Shown here in pieces: positions 1-5,000 of a stretch of DNA of 5,000 nucleotides; position 1 is the stretch's first letter, and each line of letters opens with the position of its first letter. Source of the DNA: Flavobacteriales bacterium UBA5871. GTDB taxonomy: Bacteria; Bacteroidota; Bacteroidia; Flavobacteriales_D; Crocinitomicaceae. The notes under the pieces were generated by a model. The model was not told where the DNA came from and ran no database searches. It was given only the letters and a program-made list of their open reading frames with translations. Both the position numbers and the translations under genes were made by a program. Where the stretch lies: assembly GCA_002432085.1 (NCBI GenBank), contig DJFN01000165.1, positions 13,659 to 18,658 on the forward strand, read 5' to 3'.

Positions 1-18
1 GCATACGAGGATGAATAA
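1..18 (+). CDS. Possible C-terminal end of an upstream gene (partial)
   Basis: In frame 1 the window opens with codons reading A-Y-E-D-E followed by TAA at 16-18, 14 bases before the next plus-strand start at 33. An acidic C-terminal tail directly before a same-strand gene is what an operon partner would give. Six codons cannot establish a gene. An alternative stop, TGA at 12-14 in another frame, is equally possible. Nothing can be said about function. Confidence 0.2.
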   Translation, partial: AYEDE

Positions 19-32
19 CCGCCCCAGCCATC

Positions 33-293
33 ATGACCATCGGCGACATCCACGAGCTGGAGATCGGTATCGGCATTGGCGGCGCTTTACAAGACGAACA
101 GCTGGACCACACAACGCTTGTCGGGAAAGAAATCTGTATCGAATACTCCGATGGAAATCAGCTGCGGACAACCGTGCTTGCTACAGAGATCACTTCTTCC
201 ATCGCTGACAAGAAGAATCTTTTTCTGCTGCTGCCGACTGAGGTGGGAAATCGGATAAAAGTTGGAGGGCGCGTTAGTTTGGTTCAGGAATAA
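33..293 (+). CDS. Small beta-rich protein, weakly like an elongation-factor domain II barrel
   Basis: This gene encodes 86 residues starting at ATG 33; an in-frame TGA at 12-14 excludes a much longer protein. There is no signal peptide or membrane helix, so it is probably cytoplasmic. Hydrophobic and polar residues alternate as in beta-strands. An N-terminal Gly-rich turn (residues 13-18, IGIGGA) is followed by LVGKEICIEY, a strand containing TTVLATEI, then FLLLP and a final IKVGGRVSLVQ. That order recalls the small beta-barrel of translation GTPase domain II, where a GxG turn, a vG-type strand, a TV-E strand and a final LLL...G..V strand follow each other. This is pattern resemblance judged by eye, not a family assignment. 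There is no GTPase domain in the gene. It converges on the minus-strand membrane-protein gene with 9 bases between the two stop codons, and no clear terminator lies between them. Confidence 0.6.
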   Translation: MTIGDIHELEIGIGIGGALQDEQLDHTTLVGKEICIEYSDGNQLRTTVLATEITSSIADKKNLFLLLPTEVGNRIKVGGRVSLVQE

Positions 294-302
294 CTGTTTC
301 CT

Positions 303-782
303 TCAATCATTCTCTATCTCCGCCTGAATTGCTTTGACAACACCCACCACATTTAGCACCGCCAGCAAGCCATAAATATACATGCCGATCTGCCAGTGAA
401 CAGTCATATCGGCGCCATCGCTGTTGCCGATCACGCCGTCTACATACAGGTTTATCCAAAACGGAAAGAGGATTAGCAGAAACGTTTGCAACAGCAAAAC
501 CGGTAAGGGCTTGAATTGTGGGCTTCGCGTCAGAAAAGCCAGTAGCGCAAACGCCAGTATACAGACAAGCTGAAGAAACATTGCGACGGCAATGGGCATC
601 CAGTTGAGATCTTTCCCGGTGATCGCACCGCCGTAAATGTAGACATGCGGCACCGTGGGACCGTAGATCCTGTAACCTTCAGGACCGATCTCGAGCCATA
701 CAAAAGGCACGAACAGCGAGATGATGGCGAGGATTGCCGAGCAAAGAGCGATATGTTGGTATGTGAGTCGGATGTGATTGAT
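303..782 (-). CDS. Small multi-pass membrane protein, start codon unclear
   Basis: This is an integral membrane protein of unknown function. The only canonical start in the open frame is GTG at 710, giving 135 residues, but that start falls inside a hydrophobic segment. The same frame stays open upstream to a TAA at 789-791. The added residues supply the missing half of a helix (IALCSAILAIISLFVPFVW), so the frame is drawn here from the ATC at 782 (159 residues), where a one-base change would make ATG. With that extension there are four membrane segments: one near the N-terminus, then, in numbering from GTG 710, about 38-60, 69-90 and 105-127. Loops are short, and the C-terminal tail is charged (QAEIEND). 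The first loop contains several Tyr and Pro residues (residues 13-26). The N-terminal codons lie where the DNA turns AT-rich, so the gene may have lost its true start to an insertion or a point change. No named family is recognised. Confidence 0.6.
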   Translation of the reverse strand: MNHIRLTYQHIALCSAILAIISLFVPFVWLEIGPEGYRIYGPTVPHVYIYGGAITGKDLNWMPIAVAMFLQLVCILAFALLAFLTRSPQFKPLPVLLLQTFLLILFPFWINLYVDGVIGNSDGADMTVHWQIGMYIYGLLAVLNVVGVVKAIQAEIEND

Positions 783-870
783 TTTGTTTTAGAACGTGGG
801 AAAGTTGTTATTATTTCAGATGGTTTTCTCCCGGAATTCGGGGATAAGCAGCCTCCCGGAATAGTGGTAA

Positions 871-886
871 ATTGATAATTATCAAT
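871..886. promoter_or_regulatory. 16-bp perfect palindrome, possible operator
   Basis: ATTGATAATTATCAAT reads identically on both strands, with no mismatch and no spacer. It lies 59 bases upstream of the ATG at 946, between that gene and the divergent membrane-protein gene, so a dimeric regulator bound here could affect either direction. It could instead be a cruciform-prone AT-rich sequence without a binding protein. No convincing Bacteroidota promoter (TTTG, then TAnnTTTG at the normal spacing) could be fixed relative to it. Binding is inferred only from symmetry and position. Confidence 0.35.
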
Positions 887-945
887 GTTTTGTGTCGGTA
901 TTTGATGTTTCTTTGAATCGAGAAACAATAAAAAACGCACCAACC

Positions 946-2361
946 ATGAAACAACTGCTTTTCATTTGCATGCTATTCCTTGCTTTTAATAGTATCTCAC
1001 AGAGCGGGAACGATACTATAGTCCATGAAATATCTCCATCAGCACACAAAACATTGCTTAATAAACAATTCCGATTGGTCGCTGGTGAAAATGCAACAAG
1101 TAATTTCGGAAATTTTGCTGGCCTTGATCTTTCTGAAACGAAAAAGGTTATTTTTTCGCCAACCTTCACTCTTGATACAGGAAATCTGCTAGCTTTTAAG
1201 ATTGGGGGTGGTTATTCTGATGGTATATCAGACCTGTTTGAGGATTCTAAACTCACTTCCAATATTTTTTTCGGTGCAGATTATCATTTTCTACCACGTA
1301 AGGAAAAAAGAATGAGAAGGGTTGAGGTTACTTACGATTTATATGATCTCCTCGAATTCCAAGATAAAAAAGACGCTGCTTTTGATAGTTATCAAAAAGA
1401 TCGTGTAGCAATACAAAATGATGAAACGCGTACCAATCTTATCGACAGTCTGGAAAAAAAACTCCGTAGTTTAAACAATCAGGATATTATACTTCGTGAA
1501 ACATTGAAAAAAATAAAAGATTCTGCGAATTGGAATAACCCAAATAGGACGCAAGAAAAAACTATAGACTTATATGAGGATTCGCTTAGAACTACTGCAG
1601 TAGAACTATCCATTGTAAAACAAAATCTTGAAAGAAATTCCCAACCTGATACTACATGGAATAAACGCGCAGCAAACATAAGGTACAAGAAATATATTAA
1701 AGAAATTGCGCCTTATAAGGATATCAATCTTCCCGTTTATGGATTTAAATTCGGATGGTTTTCTGTAGGTGGCGGTGTAAGAAAAGATGCTTTCAAACTT
1801 TATGACTCAACCCGTGTATATGGATCGAGAATTCTGGATGAGAGTTTTATCAGTGCGCAGGCAAGGTTAAAGTATTCCTTTTTCTCTTGGGCAGATATCA
1901 ATGGCAAGAATCACAGTACATACTACTGGTCTATAGGGATCACTTACAATTATAGAAGCAACTACTCAGATCTTTCCTCTGAGGAAATAACTCAAACTGA
2001 TTCTTTTGGTTCTGATAGCACAACACAACTTGATAAAGTTGAAAAATCTGATGTCTATTTTGGGAATTATAAGGCCTACATCGATGAACTTGTCTTTAAT
2101 GGAGAAATTTATTGGTTTTTTCTTCCCCAAAAGACCTTTGCCCTTCATGGATTTACAGATTTGAGCTTTGTTAGTCACGGGAACACAACCTTTAAATTAG
2201 GAGCGGGGATATTTGTTCCATTCAAAGGAAAAGACGATGAAAAGAGCATTGTGAATGCAGAATTATACGGTAGTTTATCAACCGGACCCGAAGAAGGTAA
2301 AATAGGACTGCGTTTCTCATTCCCAATTAATTTCAACCCAAAACAGAAGAAAAATGAATAA
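946..2361 (+). CDS. Secreted outer-membrane beta-barrel-like protein with helical insertion
   Basis: This gene encodes 471 residues from ATG 946. The longer frame from GTG 892 would place 18 polar residues before a clear signal peptide, so ATG 946 is preferred. Residues 1-19 (MKQLLFICMLFLAFNSISQ) form that signal peptide, followed by a mature N-terminus SGND. Residues about 40-125 and 260-462 have the amphipathic, aromatic and Gly-rich strands of outer-membrane barrels, such as KIGGGYSDG, FKFGWFSVGGGVR and YYWSIGITYNYR, closing with a strand IGLRFSFPINF near the C-terminus. Between them, about residues 140-240 are helical and highly charged (DSLEKKLRSLNNQ..., LRETLKKIKD), likely a coiled coil. 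The leader is A-rich with no Shine-Dalgarno sequence, as usual in Bacteroidota. Codons are much richer in A/T than in the flanking genes. It overlaps the next gene by 8 bases. No named family is recognised; outer-membrane location is inferred. Confidence 0.8.
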   Translation: MKQLLFICMLFLAFNSISQSGNDTIVHEISPSAHKTLLNKQFRLVAGENATSNFGNFAGLDLSETKKVIFSPTFTLDTGNLLAFKIGGGYSDGISDLFEDSKLTSNIFFGADYHFLPRKEKRMRRVEVTYDLYDLLEFQDKKDAAFDSYQKDRVAIQNDETRTNLIDSLEKKLRSLNNQDIILRETLKKIKDSANWNNPNRTQEKTIDLYEDSLRTTAVELSIVKQNLERNSQPDTTWNKRAANIRYKKYIKEIAPYKDINLPVYGFKFGWFSVGGGVRKDAFKLYDSTRVYGSRILDESFISAQARLKYSFFSWADINGKNHSTYYWSIGITYNYRSNYSDLSSEEITQTDSFGSDSTTQLDKVEKSDVYFGNYKAYIDELVFNGEIYWFFLPQKTFALHGFTDLSFVSHGNTTFKLGAGIFVPFKGKDDEKSIVNAELYGSLSTGPEEGKIGLRFSFPINFNPKQKKNE

Positions 2362-2542
2362 CAAAACATTAACCGGAAAGAAAATAAACAGCCCAAAATG
2401 CAGAGTCGTATGTCGAGACTGTGGAATTGTATTAGCTGGACCTATGTCACAAGAAGAAGCAGAAGACGCTATGGAAGGTATTATAAGCACACCTTTGCAT
2501 CCTCATTTTGGACACGACGTTAGTATAGAATGTAGTCAATAA
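2354..2542 (+). CDS. 62-residue Cys/His-rich protein, possibly zinc-binding
   Basis: This is a small protein without a signal peptide or membrane helix, so probably cytoplasmic. It contains C16, a CxxC pair at C20/C23 (VCRDCG, a typical zinc-knuckle turn), then an acidic helix MSQEEAEDAMEG (31-42), a His cluster H49, H51 and H54, and a late C60. CxxC plus His/Cys pairs could bind one zinc ion. A ribbon-like fold is plausible, but the C-terminal half does not match a standard CxxC ribbon. Its ATG lies inside the last codons of the barrel gene (8-base overlap in a different frame), which suggests translational coupling and a joint function or at least one mRNA. A strong terminator begins 42 bases after its stop. 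The base composition (about 45% GC on one counted line) lies between the AT-rich barrel gene and the right flank. Function unknown. Confidence 0.65.
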   Translation: MNNKTLTGKKINSPKCRVVCRDCGIVLAGPMSQEEAEDAMEGIISTPLHPHFGHDVSIECSQ

Positions 2543-2584
2543 ATTGTGTGGATTCTAATGTCGACACCAGGAAGACATCCAAAC

Positions 2585-2614
2585 AAGCGTGGCTCGGGCC
2601 ACGCTTTTTCTTTT
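2585..2614 (+). terminator. Rho-independent terminator, possibly bidirectional
   Basis: A perfect 9-bp stem (AAGCGTGGC with GCCACGCTT) closes a TCGG loop and runs directly into TTTTTCTTTT. It is well placed to end the 946-2542 transcript. On the opposite strand the same stem is followed by TTGTTTG, a weaker T-tract, so it may also serve the convergent minus-strand gene ending at 2649. Confidence 0.9.
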
Positions 2615-2648
2615 CCGCATATTTCGAATTAGCGAATTTGATAGGCTT

Positions 2649-4085
2649 TTACAACCCGATCCGAATCCCAACCGGCACGATCAATTCTTTCGTCGTTCCT
2701 TGGATGAAATCTTCTCTACTCCTGTGGAACTGCCAGCTGTACATTGGCATGAGTCCAACGGCAAAGCGACGGCTGAGCTGACACCAGATCCACAATCCGC
2801 CCGCCGGACGGAAGGCATTGTAACGTTCTTTCTCGTAAGACGGTGTCGAAAAAGTGGTCCATTCTTTCAGCTCCAGCTTCGAGCTCAGGTTCAAACCGAT
2901 GCGCAGATCGCCACCGAAGCTGAATTTCCGCCAGCGCAGGAATTCCATCGTTCCGCCCAGCGCCAGTTGCCAGGACGTAACGGTATAGCTGGCCGTGAAA
3001 TCTTCTGCCAGGAAACAGCTGTTGGAACCGTTGTCGCTGATATTCTCAAACGGAATCGTCGCCGCAGGATCGGGAAGCTCGCCCCCATCGATGATCTCAA
3101 AATAATCGTTTTCCGTGATCGCAACGTCGTATTGGAAAGCCGCCTGTTTGCGGTTGTAACCCAAATTGAGGTACCAGCCAAGGCGGTTTTTCCGGAAATA
3201 ACCGGTCATGCCGATTTCCATTCCGGATGCAGCAAACGAACGATTGCTCAGATCGCCGGAGACGAAATAATCTTTGAACAAAGCCATTTCGTAGAACGAC
3301 GGTCCGCCATAAACGATGAAGCCGCAGCCCGTGGTCGACGGCTCTGTGTCTGGAGCTTTGCGTGGCACCAGGAAATCTGCCAGGCTGTTCCCAACCGGCA
3401 TGATGTACATCGTGCCCAGCGAATCGACAGTTCCCGGTTGTTCGGTTGCTGTTGCCAAAGCCAGGTCATTTTGAGAATTTACAACGGTTGATGAAGTGCT
3501 TGCCGAAAGATGATCTGCGTCCGTATTTGTCGTTTCGGGAGCGATCGAACCGGAAGAAGAGCCAGCCGTTTTTCCATCTGAAGCCGAATTGTTCCCCTTC
3601 GATCTATGATTTATTCCATGACCGGAACGGTTGAGTTCTCGTTCACTCAATCGAGCGGAGGATGCAGATGATCCTGAGCCGGCATCGTTTCCTGAAATTC
3701 CGGATTTGTCGGAAGAAAAAGAAGCAACCGACTCTGCCTGTTCGGCAGACAGGTCCTGCCCGACTTCTAAAGGTGACGAAGGAGCCGGAGCAGGAACGCC
3801 GGTTGCAGTTGATCTCTGCTGATGAAAGGTTTTATGGGTTTTTGCGGTTTGGGTGGTCTGTGTATGTTGTTCCGAAGAACCGTTGAACAGGAAAAAACTG
3901 CCTAAAGCAAGCCCGCCGATCAGCAAGCCCGCAGAAAAGAACAGCCAGAAGAATCCTCGCCGCTTTTTCTTCGGGAAGAGCTCAGCCTCGATGTTGTCCC
4001 AGACAGCTCCGGGAACGCTGGCCGCTTTGTCCGACAGGTTATCTTTCAATAACTTGTCCAGGTCGTTGTGCTCGCTGTTGCTCAT
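2649..4085 (-). CDS. Probable dual-membrane-spanning anti-sigma factor with C-terminal beta-barrel
   Basis: This gene encodes 478 residues from ATG 4085, overlapping the sigma gene stop as ATGA, so the two are translationally coupled. Residues 1-43 are a cytoplasmic segment with DLDKLLKDNL and VPGAVWDNIEAELF, a motif common at the N-termini of Bacteroidota proteins encoded beside sigma factors; it ends in KKKRR, a positive-inside signal. Residues 44-67 are a single membrane helix. About 68-252 is a low-complexity Ser/Thr/Gly/Ala/Gln-rich linker, long enough to cross the periplasm. From about 253 (CGFIVYGGPSFYEMALF) to the end are beta-strands of an outer-membrane barrel, with Gly/aromatic alternation (WYLNLGYN, LALGGTMEFLRW, FSFGGDLRIGLNL) and a final strand LIVPVGIRIGL. 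The architecture fits Bacteroides Dma-type anti-sigma factors, which join an inner-membrane anti-sigma part to an outer-membrane barrel. Sigma binding is inferred from gene order and the N-terminus. Many databases would call it only an outer-membrane beta-barrel protein. Confidence 0.85.
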   Translation of the reverse strand: MSNSEHNDLDKLLKDNLSDKAASVPGAVWDNIEAELFPKKKRRGFFWLFFSAGLLIGGLALGSFFLFNGSSEQHTQTTQTAKTHKTFHQQRSTATGVPAPAPSSPLEVGQDLSAEQAESVASFSSDKSGISGNDAGSGSSASSARLSERELNRSGHGINHRSKGNNSASDGKTAGSSSGSIAPETTNTDADHLSASTSSTVVNSQNDLALATATEQPGTVDSLGTMYIMPVGNSLADFLVPRKAPDTEPSTTGCGFIVYGGPSFYEMALFKDYFVSGDLSNRSFAASGMEIGMTGYFRKNRLGWYLNLGYNRKQAAFQYDVAITENDYFEIIDGGELPDPAATIPFENISDNGSNSCFLAEDFTASYTVTSWQLALGGTMEFLRWRKFSFGGDLRIGLNLSSKLELKEWTTFSTPSYEKERYNAFRPAGGLWIWCQLSRRFAVGLMPMYSWQFHRSREDFIQGTTKELIVPVGIRIGL

Positions 4086-4621
4086 GACTGTTCTAATTTT
4101 TCTTTCAATGCGACCCTGGCCCTTGCAAGCTGTGATCGCGACGTACTTTCTGAAATGCCCAGCATCTCCCCGATTTCCTTGTGGGAATAATCTTCGAGAA
4201 TAGCCAGGTTGAGGATGGTCCGGTAGCCTGTCGGCAACGTATGCAGCGCTTTCAGCAAACGCGCTTCGGTTTCTTCCCGGTCGGCGAACTGCTGATCGTC
4301 TTCGGCTACTGCTATGCCCGACAGATCGGTGGTCTCGACAAAATGCTGCTTATCGACTTTCAGCTTGCCCAGACAATTGTTCACGGCAATGCGACGGACC
4401 CATCCTTCAAAGCTTCCGTTCCCGCTGTAGGAATCGATCTTCCGATAGGCGGTTATAAAGGTTTCCTGCAGGACGTCCTGTGCATCCGCTTCGTTTTTCA
4501 GGTAGCGGAGACAGACGTAATACAGTTTTGAAGAGAGCGAATCATAGACATACCGGAATGCCGCGGGGTCTTTTGACTCCCGAAAAACATCGACGGCTGT
4601 ATGCAATGATTCGAACTTCAA
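4082..4621 (-). CDS. ECF-type RNA polymerase sigma-70 factor
   Basis: This is a group 4 (ECF) sigma factor of 179 residues, a normal length for the class, which directs RNA polymerase to a specific set of promoters. Region 2 covers about residues 19-87 and shows YYVCLRYLKNEADAQDVLQETFITAYRK-type core-binding residues (positions 34-61), then GSFEGWVRRIAVNNCLGKLK in region 2.4. A variable linker (88-118) is followed by region 4 (about 122-175): LHTLPTGYRTILNLAILEDY, then the helix-turn-helix at YSHKEIGEMLGISESTSRSQ and LARARVALKEKL. No ATG exists in frame near the 5' end. The frame is open back to a TAA at 4685-4687, and the best start is TTG 4621, which begins the protein where related factors start; a second TTG lies five codons on. 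The leader has no Shine-Dalgarno sequence. It is followed with a 4-base overlap by its likely membrane-bound anti-sigma factor, which probably controls its activity. Confidence 0.93.
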   Translation of the reverse strand: MKFESLHTAVDVFRESKDPAAFRYVYDSLSSKLYYVCLRYLKNEADAQDVLQETFITAYRKIDSYSGNGSFEGWVRRIAVNNCLGKLKVDKQHFVETTDLSGIAVAEDDQQFADREETEARLLKALHTLPTGYRTILNLAILEDYSHKEIGEMLGISESTSRSQLARARVALKEKLEQS

Positions 4622-4635
4622 CTGGCAAACTGAAT

Positions 4636-4663
4636 GGGAAAAGAAAGCGCGCTTCCTTTTCCC
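4636..4663 (-). promoter_or_regulatory. 28-base inverted repeat upstream of the sigma gene (hairpin)
   Basis: The arms GGGAAAAGGAAGCG and CGCTTTCTTTTCCC (minus strand) pair along their whole length in RNA with one G-U wobble; read as plus-strand RNA the same pair is an A-C mismatch. Allowing a 4-base loop leaves about 12 base pairs. It begins 21 bases after the stop of the upstream gene and ends 14 bases before the TTG start of the sigma gene. It could terminate or attenuate read-through from the upstream gene or shield the sigma start. Only TTT follows in the downstream sequence, so a classic terminator is not clear. Confidence 0.5.
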
Positions 4664-4684
4664 GGTAATCGTAGAGTATCTGGT

Positions 4685-5000
4685 TTATTGGTGCGACACG
4701 CAAATGCTTCGCAGCTCCGATTCGAACAGGTTTGCGCCAATTCTCACGGTTTCAAATTCCGGCCCGGTAATGATCACCGAATCCACCACTCCGACAAATC
4801 CGTCGCCGGCAGTATTCATATAGACAAATCCCGGCTGGAAGTAATGCTCGACCGTGTAACCGTACGGCGCCAGGTACTCGTCCAGTGAATCAGGAACGGT
4901 CACAATAAGCGGCGTTCCCGGAAACTGCACGTTCACCAGGCTCGGATTATCGTTCGAATTGCTGGCGAAGCGCGCATGGGCAAAAGTGATCTTGTTCGAT
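4685..5000 (-). CDS. C-terminal part of an unrecognised protein (5' end outside the window)
   Basis: The frame is open to the right edge and gives at least 104 C-terminal residues. A GTG at 4936 could serve as a start, but coding-like sequence continues upstream of it (KITFAHARFASNSNDNPSLV), so the gene is treated as cut by the window. The residues look like a beta-rich globular or exported domain: VQFPGTPLIVTVPDSLDEYL, then YGYTVEHYFQPGFVYMN, GFVGVVDSVIITG and FETVRIGANLF, ending ELRSICVSHQ. There is no membrane helix, and no type IX secretion C-terminal domain is recognisable. The stop lies 63 bases before the sigma gene on the same strand, so co-transcription is possible unless the intervening hairpin blocks it. 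The fragment does not show its function. Confidence 0.65.
   Translation of the reverse strand, partial: SNKITFAHARFASNSNDNPSLVNVQFPGTPLIVTVPDSLDEYLAPYGYTVEHYFQPGFVYMNTAGDGFVGVVDSVIITGPEFETVRIGANLFESELRSICVSHQ

Noticed and set aside
888..914. Bacteroidota-type promoter (TTTG, then TAnnTTTG) upstream of 946
   Set aside because: TTTTG at 888-892 and TATTTG at 899-904 resemble the two elements, but only 6 bases separate them instead of about 17-19, and the second element is incomplete.
530..943. 137-codon minus-strand frame across the membrane-protein gene and its upstream region
   Set aside because: Its translation is Ser/Arg/Cys-rich with no recognisable pattern, while the overlapping frame gives clear membrane helices. 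It also reaches almost to the barrel gene start and covers the palindrome.
892..945. GTG 892 as start of the barrel protein
   Set aside because: It adds 18 polar residues before an evident signal peptide that starts at ATG 946, and the added part covers likely leader DNA.
2589..3491. 300-codon plus-strand open frame opposite the anti-sigma candidate
   Set aside because: It runs antisense to a well-supported 478-residue gene, crosses the terminator at 2585-2614, and its translation is rich in Arg, Gln and Cys without domain features, as expected of a shadow frame.
3733..3749. Hairpin TCTGCC-TGTTC-GGCAGA inside the anti-sigma gene
   Set aside because: It is a short 6-bp stem within coding sequence, explained by the codons for the linker region, with no T-tract after it.
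4181..4531. 116-codon plus-strand frame opposite the sigma factor
   Set aside because: It is the antisense of clearly recognisable sigma region 2 and region 4 codons.

Overview
The window looks like a chromosomal piece from the phylum Bacteroidota, probably Flavobacteriales or a relative. The grounds are an ECF sigma factor coupled to a protein that spans the inner membrane and ends in an outer-membrane beta-barrel, leaders without Shine-Dalgarno sequences, and barrel proteins with aromatic, Gly-rich strands. No rRNA, tRNA, CRISPR array or transposase gene was seen.

Layout. Positions 1-18 may hold the last codons of a plus-strand gene. A small plus-strand gene (33-293) encodes an 86-residue beta-rich protein. 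It converges on a minus-strand gene (ending at 303) for a small multi-pass membrane protein whose 5' end has no normal start codon. From about 750 to 2550 the DNA becomes AT-rich: single 60-base lines counted by hand gave about 33% GC at 1441 and 2221 and 45% at 2401, against 52-53% at 361 and 3061. This stretch carries a two-gene plus-strand unit: a secreted outer-membrane-type protein with a helical, charged middle (946-2361), overlapping a 62-residue Cys/His-rich protein (2354-2542). A 16-bp perfect palindrome lies upstream of the unit and a strong hairpin-T-tract terminator follows it.

From 2649 to the right edge everything is on the minus strand and close to 50% GC. In transcription order it contains the C-terminal part of an unrecognised protein (4685-5000, running off the window), a 28-base inverted repeat, an ECF sigma factor with a TTG start (4082-4621), and, joined by an ATGA overlap, a 478-residue protein (2649-4085). 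The last has a short cytoplasmic N-terminus, one membrane helix, a long Ser/Thr/Gly-rich linker and a C-terminal beta-barrel.

How the genes work together. The sigma gene and its partner have the form of a signalling pair: the cytoplasmic N-terminus would hold the sigma factor while the barrel sits in the outer membrane, so that an envelope disturbance could release sigma. This matches the dual-membrane-spanning anti-sigma architecture described in Bacteroides (Dma1/Das1) and is the most interesting system here. The AT-rich pair looks like a separate, recently acquired accessory cassette of unknown function.
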